Source of the DNA: Rhizohabitans arisaemae
GTDB taxonomy: Bacteria > Actinomycetota > Actinomycetes > Streptosporangiales > Streptosporangiaceae
Reading direction: 5' to 3'
DNA length: 64,000 nucleotides
NCBI RefSeq assembly: GCF_025996515.1
Contig: NZ_BLRH01000024.1
Span: forward strand, 186,001-250,000
In this document: piece by piece, positions 39,927 to 47,352 of the stretch
How the letters are laid out: each line of letters starts with the position of its first letter
Numbering within the stretch: the first letter of the stretch is position 1
The notes under the pieces: generated by a model
The model's database searches: none
The model's input: the letters and a program-made list of their open reading frames with translations, nothing else
What the model was told of the DNA's origin: nothing
Program-made: the position numbers and the translations under genes

Positions 39927-41011
39927 ACGACCTGGTCGCCTGGCTGCGCACCGGCCGCCCGGTCACCGAGCGCACCGACTTCACCGTGGGCACCGCGATG
40001 CCCGACGGCCGTCTGGACCTGTGCAAACAAGCGCTCGGACCACAGGGCGTACGGCTCATCGCGCAGGCGTTGCCCCGAGGCGGTCCGATCCGCCACCTGC
40101 TGCTCGGCACCGACGACCTCGGCGACGAAGGCGCCGTCGCGGCGGTCGGGGGAGCGGTCGACTCCGGAGCCGCCACCCTCTACCTGGGTTGCAACGGCAT
40201 CGGTACGGCCGGGGCGTGCCACATCGCCGACCGGTTGATCGCCTCGCCCGGCCTCGTCCGCGGACTCTGGCTCAAACGCAACCCGCTCGGACCCGACGGC
40301 GGCCGAATCGTCGGCGGTGCCGTCGGCAGCGGCCTGCGCACCGTCGACCTGGTCCAGACGCGCCTCGACCCCGCAGGGCTCGCCGTTCTCGTCGATCATG
40401 TGCTCTCCGTCGGCGGGATCGGGCGGCTTTTCGTCAGCGGCAACCCGCTTGGGCCCGCAGGTGCGGAAGAGCTGGCCCGGTTGATCGCCGGTGGCGGCAT
40501 CGAGGAGCTGTACGCCTCCGCGGCGGGTCTCGGGGATGACGGCGCCCGGGTACTCGCGGAGGCCCTACGCCGGAGTGCGTCCGACGAAGGGCTCACCCGG
40601 CTCTCGGTGGCGAGCAACGGAATCGGCCCGGTCGCGGCCGAACTGGTCACCGCCGCCGTCGCCACGGGAGTGGAGGTCCTTGACCTCGGCCGGGTACGGG
40701 CCGCGCGGGCTCTCGGCGCCCCCGACAACCACCTCGGCGAACATGGCGCAGCAGCCGTCGCCCAGGCGCTCACCCGGGTGCCGCACCGCCTGGCCCACCT
40801 GGACCTCGGCCACACCGGGATCGGCAGCAGAGGAGCCCTCCACCTCCTCGCCGGAGCACAGACGGCCCCGACCCCCACCAGGTTCACCCTGGGCCACGGC
40901 ATCGCCTCCAGGGTCAAGGCCGAGCTGAAGGCCCTGGCGTCGCCCGTACCGGATCTGCGTCCACACCCGGATACGGCCGCCGTCCACAGCGTGCACCGAA
41001 CCCGGCCCTGA
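39920..41011 (+). CDS. Leucine-rich-repeat (RNase-inhibitor-like) protein
   Basis: 363 residues from GTG 39920, overlapping the SDR gene by 7 bp. From residue 30 to 330 there are about nine LRR units of the RI/NLR type (LYLGCNGIGTAGACHIADRL, LWLKRNPLGPDGGRIVGGAV, LFVSGNPLGPAGAEELARLI, LSVASNGIGPVAAELVTAAV, LDLGHTGIGSRGALHLL). No NTPase or effector domain is attached and no signal peptide is seen. It probably forms a horseshoe scaffold binding a protein partner, plausibly the zinc-ribbon SDR encoded in the same operon. Confidence 0.85.
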   Translation: MVDDLVAWLRTGRPVTERTDFTVGTAMPDGRLDLCKQALGPQGVRLIAQALPRGGPIRHLLLGTDDLGDEGAVAAVGGAVDSGAATLYLGCNGIGTAGACHIADRLIASPGLVRGLWLKRNPLGPDGGRIVGGAVGSGLRTVDLVQTRLDPAGLAVLVDHVLSVGGIGRLFVSGNPLGPAGAEELARLIAGGGIEELYASAAGLGDDGARVLAEALRRSASDEGLTRLSVASNGIGPVAAELVTAAVATGVEVLDLGRVRAARALGAPDNHLGEHGAAAVAQALTRVPHRLAHLDLGHTGIGSRGALHLLAGAQTAPTPTRFTLGHGIASRVKAELKALASPVPDLRPHPDTAAVHSVHRTRP

Positions 41012-41402
41012 CCCGCATGCGACGGTCGACTGTGGTGAGACGCCCCCATCCGACCGGTCGCGCTCCCGACACCGAGCCGGTTCGCTACCGTGGCCCCTAC
41101 GGGAGCTGAACCGGCCTCGGAGCCGGTACGGACGGAATCTTGCTCGCCGCAGGAGCCGGAAACGAACGGGGTCACGGCACTCGGCGATGGGGCATCCCCC
41201 GCTCACTCGGCAATCGGAACCCCCGTCAAACCGCCGGCGTGCGGAGTTGATCGCGAGTGGTCGTCTCGAACCTCGTCGCCGTGATGACTTCCAGACGTGG
41301 TCGCCCGCTTCGGCCGTACCGGGCGAGCCGACACTCGGCGAGATCCTTCTCGCTTTCCGGCAACGGGAACGCACGTGATTCGAGATCAAGGCGTTCGGCG
41401 GG
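41012..41402. other. Intergenic region, nothing recognised
   Basis: Between the LRR gene and the convergent PASTA lipoprotein gene. Open frames here are short, without ribosome binding sites or recognisable products. Confidence 0.5.
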
Positions 41403-42071
41403 TCAGCACCAGCGGCTGCGGCGGCAGATGCCTCCGCCTCCGCCTCCGCCTCCGCCTCCGCCGCGGTCGCGGTCGCGGTCGCGCAGGTCGGGGTTGCGGG
41501 GGCCGTCGAGTGAGCCGAGGTTGTAGCCGACGGTGAGCTTGATCTTCTGTCCGATTTGGAGCCGGGCGCCCGGCTTGGGGAACTGGGCGATGACCCGGTA
41601 GGTCCCGGCGGGGACGGACTTGCTCTCTTTGAGGGTGTCGGACACCATGCCGAAGACACCGGCGAAGTAGGTGGTGGCCCGGGATTGCGACCAGCCGACC
41701 ACGTTGGGCATCGTCCGGTTCTTCCGGTAGAACGCCGATTCCTTGTCGGTCAGGATCTTCACGATGAGGGTCGAACCGGGCTGTACGGCGGTGCCGGGGG
41801 CCGGCTTCATCGCGTAGACGACGCACTTGGCGCTTTCCAGGCAGTAGCTGCCGGGGAGCGCTTCGCTGGTGAGGAGGAGGCCGAGCGCCGTGGACTCGGT
41901 CTCGGCCTGGTTCAGCCGCTTGCCGATCAGCGCGGGTGCCTGGAGTGGCTCGGCCGCCGCCGGGGTCTTCTCGTCGCCGTCCCCGATACCGACGAGCCGC
42001 ATGCATCCACCGACGACCAGCGCGAACACGAACAGTGTCGCGCATCCGGTCTTGATGTTCTTATGCGCCAT
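41403..42071 (-). CDS. PASTA-domain lipoprotein with poly-Gly tail
   Basis: 222 residues from ATG 42071 (AGAGGA about 11 nt upstream). The N-terminus MAHKNIKTGCATLFVFALVV then GGC fits a lipoprotein signal with lipobox VVGGC. Two PASTA domains follow: APALIGKRLNQAETEST...STLIVKIL and MPNVVGWSQSRATTYFAG...KIKLTVGY; the first contains a Cys pair. The C-terminus is RDRDRDR, eleven Gly, then CRRSRWC, encoded by hexanucleotide repeats at 41430-41483. PASTA domains bind peptidoglycan or muropeptides, so the protein probably sits at the outer membrane face near the wall. Confidence 0.8.
   Translation of the reverse strand: MAHKNIKTGCATLFVFALVVGGCMRLVGIGDGDEKTPAAAEPLQAPALIGKRLNQAETESTALGLLLTSEALPGSYCLESAKCVVYAMKPAPGTAVQPGSTLIVKILTDKESAFYRKNRTMPNVVGWSQSRATTYFAGVFGMVSDTLKESKSVPAGTYRVIAQFPKPGARLQIGQKIKLTVGYNLGSLDGPRNPDLRDRDRDRGGGGGGGGGGGICRRSRWC
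41430..41483. repeat. Two adjacent hexanucleotide microsatellites in the PASTA gene
   Basis: CCTCCG repeated five times plus CC, followed by a CGGTCG-type repeat; on the coding strand these give the RDRDRDR and poly-Gly tail. Slippage by 6 nt would keep the frame and vary tail length. Confidence 0.8.
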
Positions 42072-42491
42072 GCATGCCGTTCCTCTCGAAGGAAACTCCA
42101 AACACAAGCCAGATGGCTCGCATGGCAATGAATTATAGAATAGATTGTGAAGTCAGTCCACAATATCCTCGCCTGCGAGGTGCCACATCAGCCGTTCGGT
42201 GCGCTTACGCGGGGCCCGCCGCTGCTTGGACGGGATGAGCCCGATGTCGACGACGCTCGGGGAGGCCGGCGGGAAGTCTGTCGGGGCGGGGTGATGTCAA
42301 GGAGGAAATCAGCAGGGTCGGCTATCCCGGTCTCCCCGGGACAAGGTCCTCTGGTTGGGGCGTGAGCGGGTCGGCGCCGGCGTGCTCCGTCGGGCTCGGG
42401 ATCGCAGCACCGCTGGACAAGTTGGAGCTCCAGCTCTAATCTGGTGCTCCAACTTTACTTTCGGTGATTGATCCTAGGGCATGAGGTGACA
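42072..42491. promoter_or_regulatory. Divergent intergenic region with a 33-bp operator
   Basis: No gene supported. It contains the inverted repeat at 42421-42453 just upstream of the ATP-binding protein gene and presumably the PASTA gene promoter at its left end. Confidence 0.5.
42421..42453. promoter_or_regulatory. 33-bp inverted-repeat operator
   Basis: GTTGGAGCTCCAG, a 7-nt spacer CTCTAAT, then CTGGTGCTCCAAC: 13-bp arms with one mismatch, extended by AA/TT outside. The left arm also contains the self-palindrome TGGAGCTCCA. It lies 38 bp before the ATG of the RsbW-like gene. Confidence 0.6.
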
Positions 42492-43013
42492 ATGGACACG
42501 TGGACTGTGGTATTTCCCGCCACCATAGCCATGGTTCCGGTCGCGAGGTCCTTCGCACGACAGTTCCTGGGTGACCATCCCGCCACAGCCGACACCGAAC
42601 TCGTCATCTCCGAACTGGTGACCCTCGCGGTCACCCGCGGCACCGGTTCGGACATCACCCTCCGCCTCGACCGCGACGCGCGCCGAATCCGCGTGGAGGT
42701 GAGCGATCGCGCCCCCGACGACGTCCCCCTCGACGATCACGATCCCGGTCCCCCCACCGGCGACTTCTTCACCGACTCCGACGGAACCCGCCGTTTCAAG
42801 GTCGTGCACTCCGTCGCGGCCCGCTGGGGCCACGAAGGCATCCCCGGCCGCCACACCCTCGTCTGGGCCGAGGTCGGCAACCCCGCCCCGGACCCCGATC
42901 ACCCCACCGACGGCTGCAAAGACAACCCCCACTCCCGAATCCCGCTCTATGAGCGCTGGCGAGCCGCCAATTCGGGCGCGAGTTCATCGACGGACATCCC
43001 AGACGCTCCCTGA
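42492..43013 (+). CDS. RsbW/SpoIIAB-like ATP-binding protein (HATPase)
   Basis: 173 residues from ATG 42492 (GAGGTG upstream). VARSFARQFL, TELVISELVTLAVTRGTGSDITLRL (N-box, although the usual Asn is replaced: SELVTLAV instead of SELVTNAV) and VEVSDRAPD (G1-like DxxP) match the GHKL fold of actinobacterial anti-sigma kinases. The missing N-box Asn, which normally chelates Mg, suggests altered or absent kinase activity. No anti-anti-sigma partner is adjacent. Confidence 0.8.
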   Translation: MDTWTVVFPATIAMVPVARSFARQFLGDHPATADTELVISELVTLAVTRGTGSDITLRLDRDARRIRVEVSDRAPDDVPLDDHDPGPPTGDFFTDSDGTRRFKVVHSVAARWGHEGIPGRHTLVWAEVGNPAPDPDHPTDGCKDNPHSRIPLYERWRAANSGASSSTDIPDAP

Positions 43014-43259
43014 GAACCGACGAAAGACCGCCAGGGGACTAGGGGATGTCCGCCTTCGCCACATTGCGCATGGTGAAATTCGCCTTTTTCCCTGCTTGTC
43101 CGCCTATCTTTGTGAATATCGGGACACGGGGTAACAGACCTCACCAGGATGATGAAGGCTGAGGAATCGCCTGAGGTGATCGATGGGTCTCCGGTCGAGA
43201 GGGGACGTGCCTCTGCGACCTGGGGCTTCCTGCTACGGGCGGAGCATCCGGGAACGGCG

Positions 43260-43291
43260 ACGGCCTGGCGAACCGAGGTCCGCCAGGCCGT
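43260..43291. terminator. Strong hairpin, possible terminator
   Basis: ACGGCCTGGCG, 10-nt loop, CGCCAGGCCGT: eleven perfect pairs, about 245 bp after the nearest upstream stop and without a T-tract. Its distance from any gene makes the role uncertain. Confidence 0.45.
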
Positions 43292-43469
43292 TGCGCCCCC
43301 GCTGTTCGCCATCGGATGCCGGAGGTCATTCGTTCAATATGAAGTGAATTCCGGGGCATGGAATTGAAATTGATCGCTGCGGGCGGTGCCCAGTCGCGGT
43401 ATATATTTCGCAGGCTGATATGGTTTTATAGCTGCAATCCCGGTTAGAGGTCCATACTTCGCGAGTTTT

Positions 43470-43491
43470 CTTAGGGCTCGCTTAACATTCG
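43470..43491 (+). repeat. Dispersed 22-bp repeat, copy 2
   Basis: Same sequence as 23958-23979 apart from two transitions; located 29 bp before the end of the leftward small gene. Confidence 0.5.
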
Positions 43492-43519
43492 AGGCGGGGC
43501 GCTCGGCGGATCGGCGATC

Positions 43520-43810
43520 CTACCCCGCGGCTTCCTCCCCGGCGGACTCCCAGAGCGTGAACAGGCTCGCGAGGAGACCGGCGGTGTCGGCGGCGTCGCA
43601 GGCGAAACCCAGGGGGATCACGTCGTCCAGCCAGAGCATGGGGACGCCGCCTTTCCCCTCCCGGCAGGTCACGTTCACGCGGTACCCGTGGCGGGTCTTC
43701 GACCACACCTCGATCGAGTGTTCCACCCACCGGCCCCGCAGGTCGCCGTACTTCAGGCAGGCCAGGAACGCGGTGAGGAACGCCCGCTCCTCGTCGGGGC
43801 TCACGGGCAT
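43520..43810 (-). CDS. Small hypothetical protein (96 aa)
   Basis: Starts MPVSPDEERAFLTAFLACLK at ATG 43810, overlapping the stop of the gene at 43801-44106 by 10 bp, so the pair is translationally coupled. It contains VEVWSKTRHGYRVNVTC-like beta strands (IEVWSKTRHGYRVNVTCREG) and an acidic tail. No family recognised. Confidence 0.65.
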   Translation of the reverse strand: MPVSPDEERAFLTAFLACLKYGDLRGRWVEHSIEVWSKTRHGYRVNVTCREGKGGVPMLWLDDVIPLGFACDAADTAGLLASLFTLWESAGEEAAG

Positions 43811-44106
43811 CGCGCCGCGGCGCGCAGCCCGAAGGCGTACCCGATCCTGCGCGCGGCCGTCCCCGGGGTGTCGGTGGAGACCTCCGCGTACCCGCCGAGC
43901 GCGTCGTCGGCCCGCCAGCGGTATAGCCAGGCTCCCCGTCCCCACTGCACCCAGACGACCGGCCCCCGCTCGGGGATCACGAGCGCCACCCCGGACCCGA
44001 GACGGATCACAGTGGAGACGCCGAGCACGGCGAACTCCGCCTGAAGCCGGAGTGCGGCCTTCACCTCGGGGGCCTCCACCCGGGCGGAGTGACCGGTCTC
44101 ATCCAT
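43801..44106 (-). CDS. Small hypothetical protein (101 aa)
   Basis: ATG 44106, GGAGGGGTGCG upstream. It has alternating strands (VIRLGSGVALVIPERGPVVWVQWGRGAWLYRW), no signal peptide, and overlaps the next gene. Such paired small actinobacterial proteins are common but I cannot assign a function. Confidence 0.65.
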   Translation of the reverse strand: MDETGHSARVEAPEVKAALRLQAEFAVLGVSTVIRLGSGVALVIPERGPVVWVQWGRGAWLYRWRADDALGGYAEVSTDTPGTAARRIGYAFGLRAAARCP

Positions 44107-44467
44107 CGCACCCCTCCGCGATCGACAACCAAGCCGGTGCGTCGAGTGTGCACAGCCCTCCGCCCACCTGGTGCGCTCTCTGAAACCGAGTGAACCCGCG
44201 GAGCGCGGCCGACCTTGCGATGGCCGGACTGACCGGGCGATTCACGCTTCCCCGCCGGGGCGCAGAGCTGCACGACCCGGGTCCGGTACGGACGTCGGCT
44301 CTAGCCGGACACAGCGGAGGAGCGAATCTGATGCTTCGTCGGCCGAAGGCTCAGCTCCGACTGGGGTCTTCCGCTGGAGGCATTGGTAGAACTCCATTTC
44401 GACGAAGTGGAGTTGGGTGAGATGCGATCCCATGCTCGCACCGCCCAAGCAGTGGCCTGACTCCGCC
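44107..44467. other. Intergenic region with an isolated 25-bp palindrome
   Basis: No gene is supported between the small-gene pair and the methyltransferase. The only structure is the palindrome at 44390-44414. Confidence 0.5.
44390..44414. promoter_or_regulatory. Near-perfect 25-bp palindrome
   Basis: AACTCCATTTCG-A-CGAAGTGGAGTT: 12-bp arms with a single mismatched pair. It lies 53 bp beyond the end of the methyltransferase gene and 284 bp upstream of the small-gene pair. Confidence 0.45.
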
Positions 44468-45154
44468 TCAAGGGGTGTGGCGGAGGATGAGGGTGTCGAG
44501 GTTTTGGCGGTGGACGGTTTTGAAGCCGGATCGGGTGAAGAGGTTGGCGCAGCGGGGGTTGAGGTAGACGACGTGCAGGTCGCGGGGGCTCCGCTCGACC
44601 GACTCGCGGATTCGGGCGATGACGCGGTGCATGATTTCGGGGCCGAAGGGGTTGCAGAGGAAGACGACGTTGATCTCTGGCGGGAGTTCGTAGACGGCGG
44701 CGTCGGCGCAGTGGACGTCGATGGTGTCGCCGGGGTGGTGCTCCCGGTGGACGGCGATGTTGCGGCGGGCGATCGCGCAGAGGCTCGGGGAGATCTCGAC
44801 GCCGGTGACGTGGGCGAAGCCGTGTCGTGCGGCGAGGATCAGGGCGCGGCCTTTGCCGGAGCCGAGGTCGAGGAAGGCGGCGGTGCACGGGTCCGCGGGG
44901 AGCCTGGCGACGGATTCGGCGAACAGGAGCGGGTTGCAGCTTTCGTACGGCGGGTTGCGCGTGGTCCGGGGGCCGGCCGGGTCGTCGAACGAGGTCTCGG
45001 TGTGGTTCCGCAGGTCGAACGCGAGTTCGTGGAAGGCGAGCCGGATCGCGCGGGCGATTCCGCGTCTGCGGATCTGGGCGGGCAGTGTCTTCGCGACGAT
45101 CGACAGATTCGCGGTCAGCGGGCTTCCGGCCGGCCCATGGCCCCCCTCGGACAT
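44468..45154 (-). CDS. Class I SAM-dependent methyltransferase
   Basis: 228 residues, AGGAG before ATG 45154. Motif I is FLDLGSGKGRALILAA and the post-motif Asp/Glu region is VTGVEISPSLC; VVFLCNPFGPEIM corresponds to motif IV and VVYLNPRCANLF to the later strand. The architecture matches small soluble methyltransferases with an N-terminal helical cap. The target is unknown; neighbours give no clue. Confidence 0.85.
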   Translation of the reverse strand: MSEGGHGPAGSPLTANLSIVAKTLPAQIRRRGIARAIRLAFHELAFDLRNHTETSFDDPAGPRTTRNPPYESCNPLLFAESVARLPADPCTAAFLDLGSGKGRALILAARHGFAHVTGVEISPSLCAIARRNIAVHREHHPGDTIDVHCADAAVYELPPEINVVFLCNPFGPEIMHRVIARIRESVERSPRDLHVVYLNPRCANLFTRSGFKTVHRQNLDTLILRHTP

Positions 45155-45394
45155 GGTTCTCCTGTTCTCGGCGCCGTCCTGGCCCGGGCGGCGAGGATCC
45201 CCAGGGCCGCCCGCGCCCGTTGATCATCTCGCCGGGTCCGGCTGATTTCGACGACGGCCGCGCATGACGCCCGCCAAGTTTTCGCCAGGAAGGCGTCCAG
45301 GGCGGGTCGCGGTCGGGCAGCCAGGGCCGATCATGGTGTTGACCTGGCTGTTCGTCTGGATTCTAGGTCCCGAAGATCTACCGGGACCACCCTC

Positions 45395-45414
45395 ACTGAC
45401 AGATATTTGTCAGT
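45395..45414. promoter_or_regulatory. 20-bp palindromic operator
   Basis: ACTGACAGATATTTGTCAGT: arms ACTGACA/TGTCAGT perfect, centre nearly so (two mismatched bases). It lies about 48 bp upstream of the -35 element. Confidence 0.55.
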
Positions 45415-45461
45415 CTCTTTCACGTAATGTCGTAGATGTCCAGATTGTTTGGGATTGGGTA

Positions 45462-45490
45462 TTGACGAGGGTTAAGCCCACATCTACATT
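45462..45490 (+). promoter_or_regulatory. Sigma-70-type promoter of the ABC importer operon
   Basis: -35 TTGACG at 45462-45467, 17-bp spacer, -10 TACATT at 45485-45490, about 93 bp before the first start codon. Confidence 0.6.
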
Positions 45491-45583
45491 GAACCAACGG
45501 ATCGCTGAGTGATCCGACGGTTCAGTGAGAGCGCCACGCCGCTGACCGTGACCCTCCTCCCGACGATCCGGGGAGTGACCGGC

Positions 45584-46522
45584 ATGACGGCCACAAGAAA
45601 TCTGTCTTCCGCATCTGTCGCCACGGCAGGTCCGTCCCCAGGGCGTGGACGCCCCGGCTGGGCCAACGCGGCGACCTTGCGAAACGGGCTCTTCAGCGGG
45701 GTGATCGGCCTCGCCGTCCTGGTGCTGATGGCGGCGGTATGGGAGGGCTACAAAGCGCTCGGTCAGGCGACCGGCGACCGGCTGCTGGGCATTCCGTTCC
45801 CGGTCGCCACCGACGACCTGTCCATGCCGAACGTCGGCACGATCCTCGGCGCCCTGGTGGAGCCGGCCCGGCGCGGCGACCCGGCCAGCCTTGGCGTCTA
45901 CCTGCTCGGCGAAGCCTCGGTGACCTTGCGGGAAGCCGCGTACGGGCTGGTGGCCGGCTCCCTGCTCGGGCTCCTGCTCGCCGTCGTCTTCCTGCATCTG
46001 GCGCCGGTGTCCCGCGGGCTCATGCCCTGGCTCGTGGCCTCCCAGACCGTCCCGCTGGTGGCGATCGCCCCGATGATCGTCATCTGGGGCGGCAAGGCCG
46101 GGCTGCCGCCCTGGATGGCGGTGACCGGCATCGCCGCCTACCTGGCCTTCTTCCCCGTGACGATCAACTCGTTGCGCGGGCTCAAGTCCCCGCCCCAGGT
46201 GCAGACCGAGTTCATGCGGAGTGTCGGGGCGAGCCGGGGCCAGCTGCTGTTCTGGCTGCGGCTGCCCGCCGCGCTGCCGTACGTCTTCGCGGGCCTGCGG
46301 CTCGCCGCCACCGCCAGCGTGGTGGGCGCCATCGTCGGCGAGCTCTCCGCCGGGACCGGCCGGGGCATCGGCCGGTCGATCCTCACCTTCGCCTACTACT
46401 ACTCAAACGGCCCCGAGAAGCTGTACGCGGCCGTGCTCGTCGCCGCGGTCACCGGAATCCTCTTCGTGCAAGTCCTCAATCTGATCGAGCGGTTCGCGCT
46501 GCGAAACCGGCAGACCCGATGA
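45584..46522 (+). CDS. ABC importer permease (SsuC/TauC/ThiX-like)
   Basis: 312 residues from ATG 45584 (GGGGAG 9-10 nt upstream). About six membrane segments; the EAA loop region EFMRSVGASRGQLLFWLRLPAALPYVFAGLRLAATASVVGAIVGEL is typical of BPD_transp_1 permeases for nitrate/sulfonate/taurine/pyrimidine uptake. Start/stop overlap (ATGA) with the ATPase gene. First gene of a permease-ATPase-permease-binding protein set. Confidence 0.9.
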   Translation: MTATRNLSSASVATAGPSPGRGRPGWANAATLRNGLFSGVIGLAVLVLMAAVWEGYKALGQATGDRLLGIPFPVATDDLSMPNVGTILGALVEPARRGDPASLGVYLLGEASVTLREAAYGLVAGSLLGLLLAVVFLHLAPVSRGLMPWLVASQTVPLVAIAPMIVIWGGKAGLPPWMAVTGIAAYLAFFPVTINSLRGLKSPPQVQTEFMRSVGASRGQLLFWLRLPAALPYVFAGLRLAATASVVGAIVGELSAGTGRGIGRSILTFAYYYSNGPEKLYAAVLVAAVTGILFVQVLNLIERFALRNRQTR

Positions 46523-47352
46523 CCGCCCCCGCCCCTTCGACCTCTCGGGAGTTCCCGATGCCCGAATCCGGGATCATCAGCGTCCACGGTGTCACCAAGG
46601 AGTTCAACAGCGCCACCGACCGCTCGGTGACGGCGCTGACGGATATCGATCTGACCATCGCCGAAGGTGAGTTCGTGTCGCTGCTGGGGCCGAGCGGTTG
46701 CGGCAAGAGCACCCTGCTGCGGATCCTCGCCGACCTCACCCCGCCCACCGCGGGAACGGTCCAGGTCAACGGCAAGACCCCCGCTGCGGCCCGGCGGGAC
46801 CGGGACTACGGCATGGTCTTCCAGCAGGCGGGCCTGTTCGAGTGGCGCAGCGTCCGGCGCAATGTGGAGCTGCCGCTGCAGGTCGCCGGGGTGGCCAAGG
46901 AGGAGCGCCGGAACAAGGCCTCCGCCATGCTGGACCTGGTCCGGCTGGAGGACTTCGCGAGCCACTTCCCCTGGCAGCTCTCCGGCGGGATGCAGCAGCG
47001 GGTGGCGATCGCCCGCGCGCTCTCCGCCGATCCCAAGATCCTGTTCATGGACGAGCCGCTCGGCGCCCTGGACGAGATGAACCGGGAGCACCTCCAGGCC
47101 GAGCTGCTCCGGATCTGGTCCGACACCCGGACGACCGTCGTCTTCGTGACGCACAGCATCTCCGAGGCGGTGTTCCTCTCCTCCAGGATCGTGGTGATGT
47201 CCGCCCGCCCGGGCCGGATCGCCGCGAACATCGACGTCGACCTGCCGTACCCGCGTACGGCGGCCACGCGGACCACTCCCGAGTTCTTCGAGAAGGTCAC
47301 GCAGGTCAGGACCGTGCTGCACGGCATGCTGGCCGCCGGGGAGACGTCGTGA
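46519..47352 (+). CDS. ABC importer ATPase (SsuB/TauB-like)
   Basis: 277 residues from ATG 46519, which overlaps the upstream stop. Walker A LLGPSGCGKSTLLRILADL, Q-loop VFQQAGLFEWRSV, signature LSGGMQQRVAIARAL, Walker B ILFMDEPLGALD and switch His VFVTHSISEAVFLSSRI are all intact. Energises uptake with the two flanking permeases. Confidence 0.94.
   Translation: MTAPAPSTSREFPMPESGIISVHGVTKEFNSATDRSVTALTDIDLTIAEGEFVSLLGPSGCGKSTLLRILADLTPPTAGTVQVNGKTPAAARRDRDYGMVFQQAGLFEWRSVRRNVELPLQVAGVAKEERRNKASAMLDLVRLEDFASHFPWQLSGGMQQRVAIARALSADPKILFMDEPLGALDEMNREHLQAELLRIWSDTRTTVVFVTHSISEAVFLSSRIVVMSARPGRIAANIDVDLPYPRTAATRTTPEFFEKVTQVRTVLHGMLAAGETS

Larger units (their letters stand above)
43014..43519. 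other. Intergenic region with hairpin and dispersed repeat
   Basis: No convincing gene; short frames on both strands mainly reflect the hairpin at 43260-43291. An AT-rich stretch at about 43380-43480 ends in the 22-bp dispersed repeat. Confidence 0.5.
45155..45583 (+). promoter_or_regulatory. Control region of the catabolic ABC operon
   Basis: No gene. It holds a 20-bp palindrome (45395-45414), a consensus-like promoter (45462-45490) and a long-spaced inverted repeat GTAGATGT/ACATCTAC (45432-45439 and 45480-45487) that brackets the promoter. Confidence 0.6.

Noticed and set aside
42947-43367. Overlapping small frames on both strands containing similar TAWRT(S/E)VRQAVA strings
   Set aside because: The similarity on both strands is produced by the hairpin at 43260-43291; neither frame has a ribosome binding site or family match.
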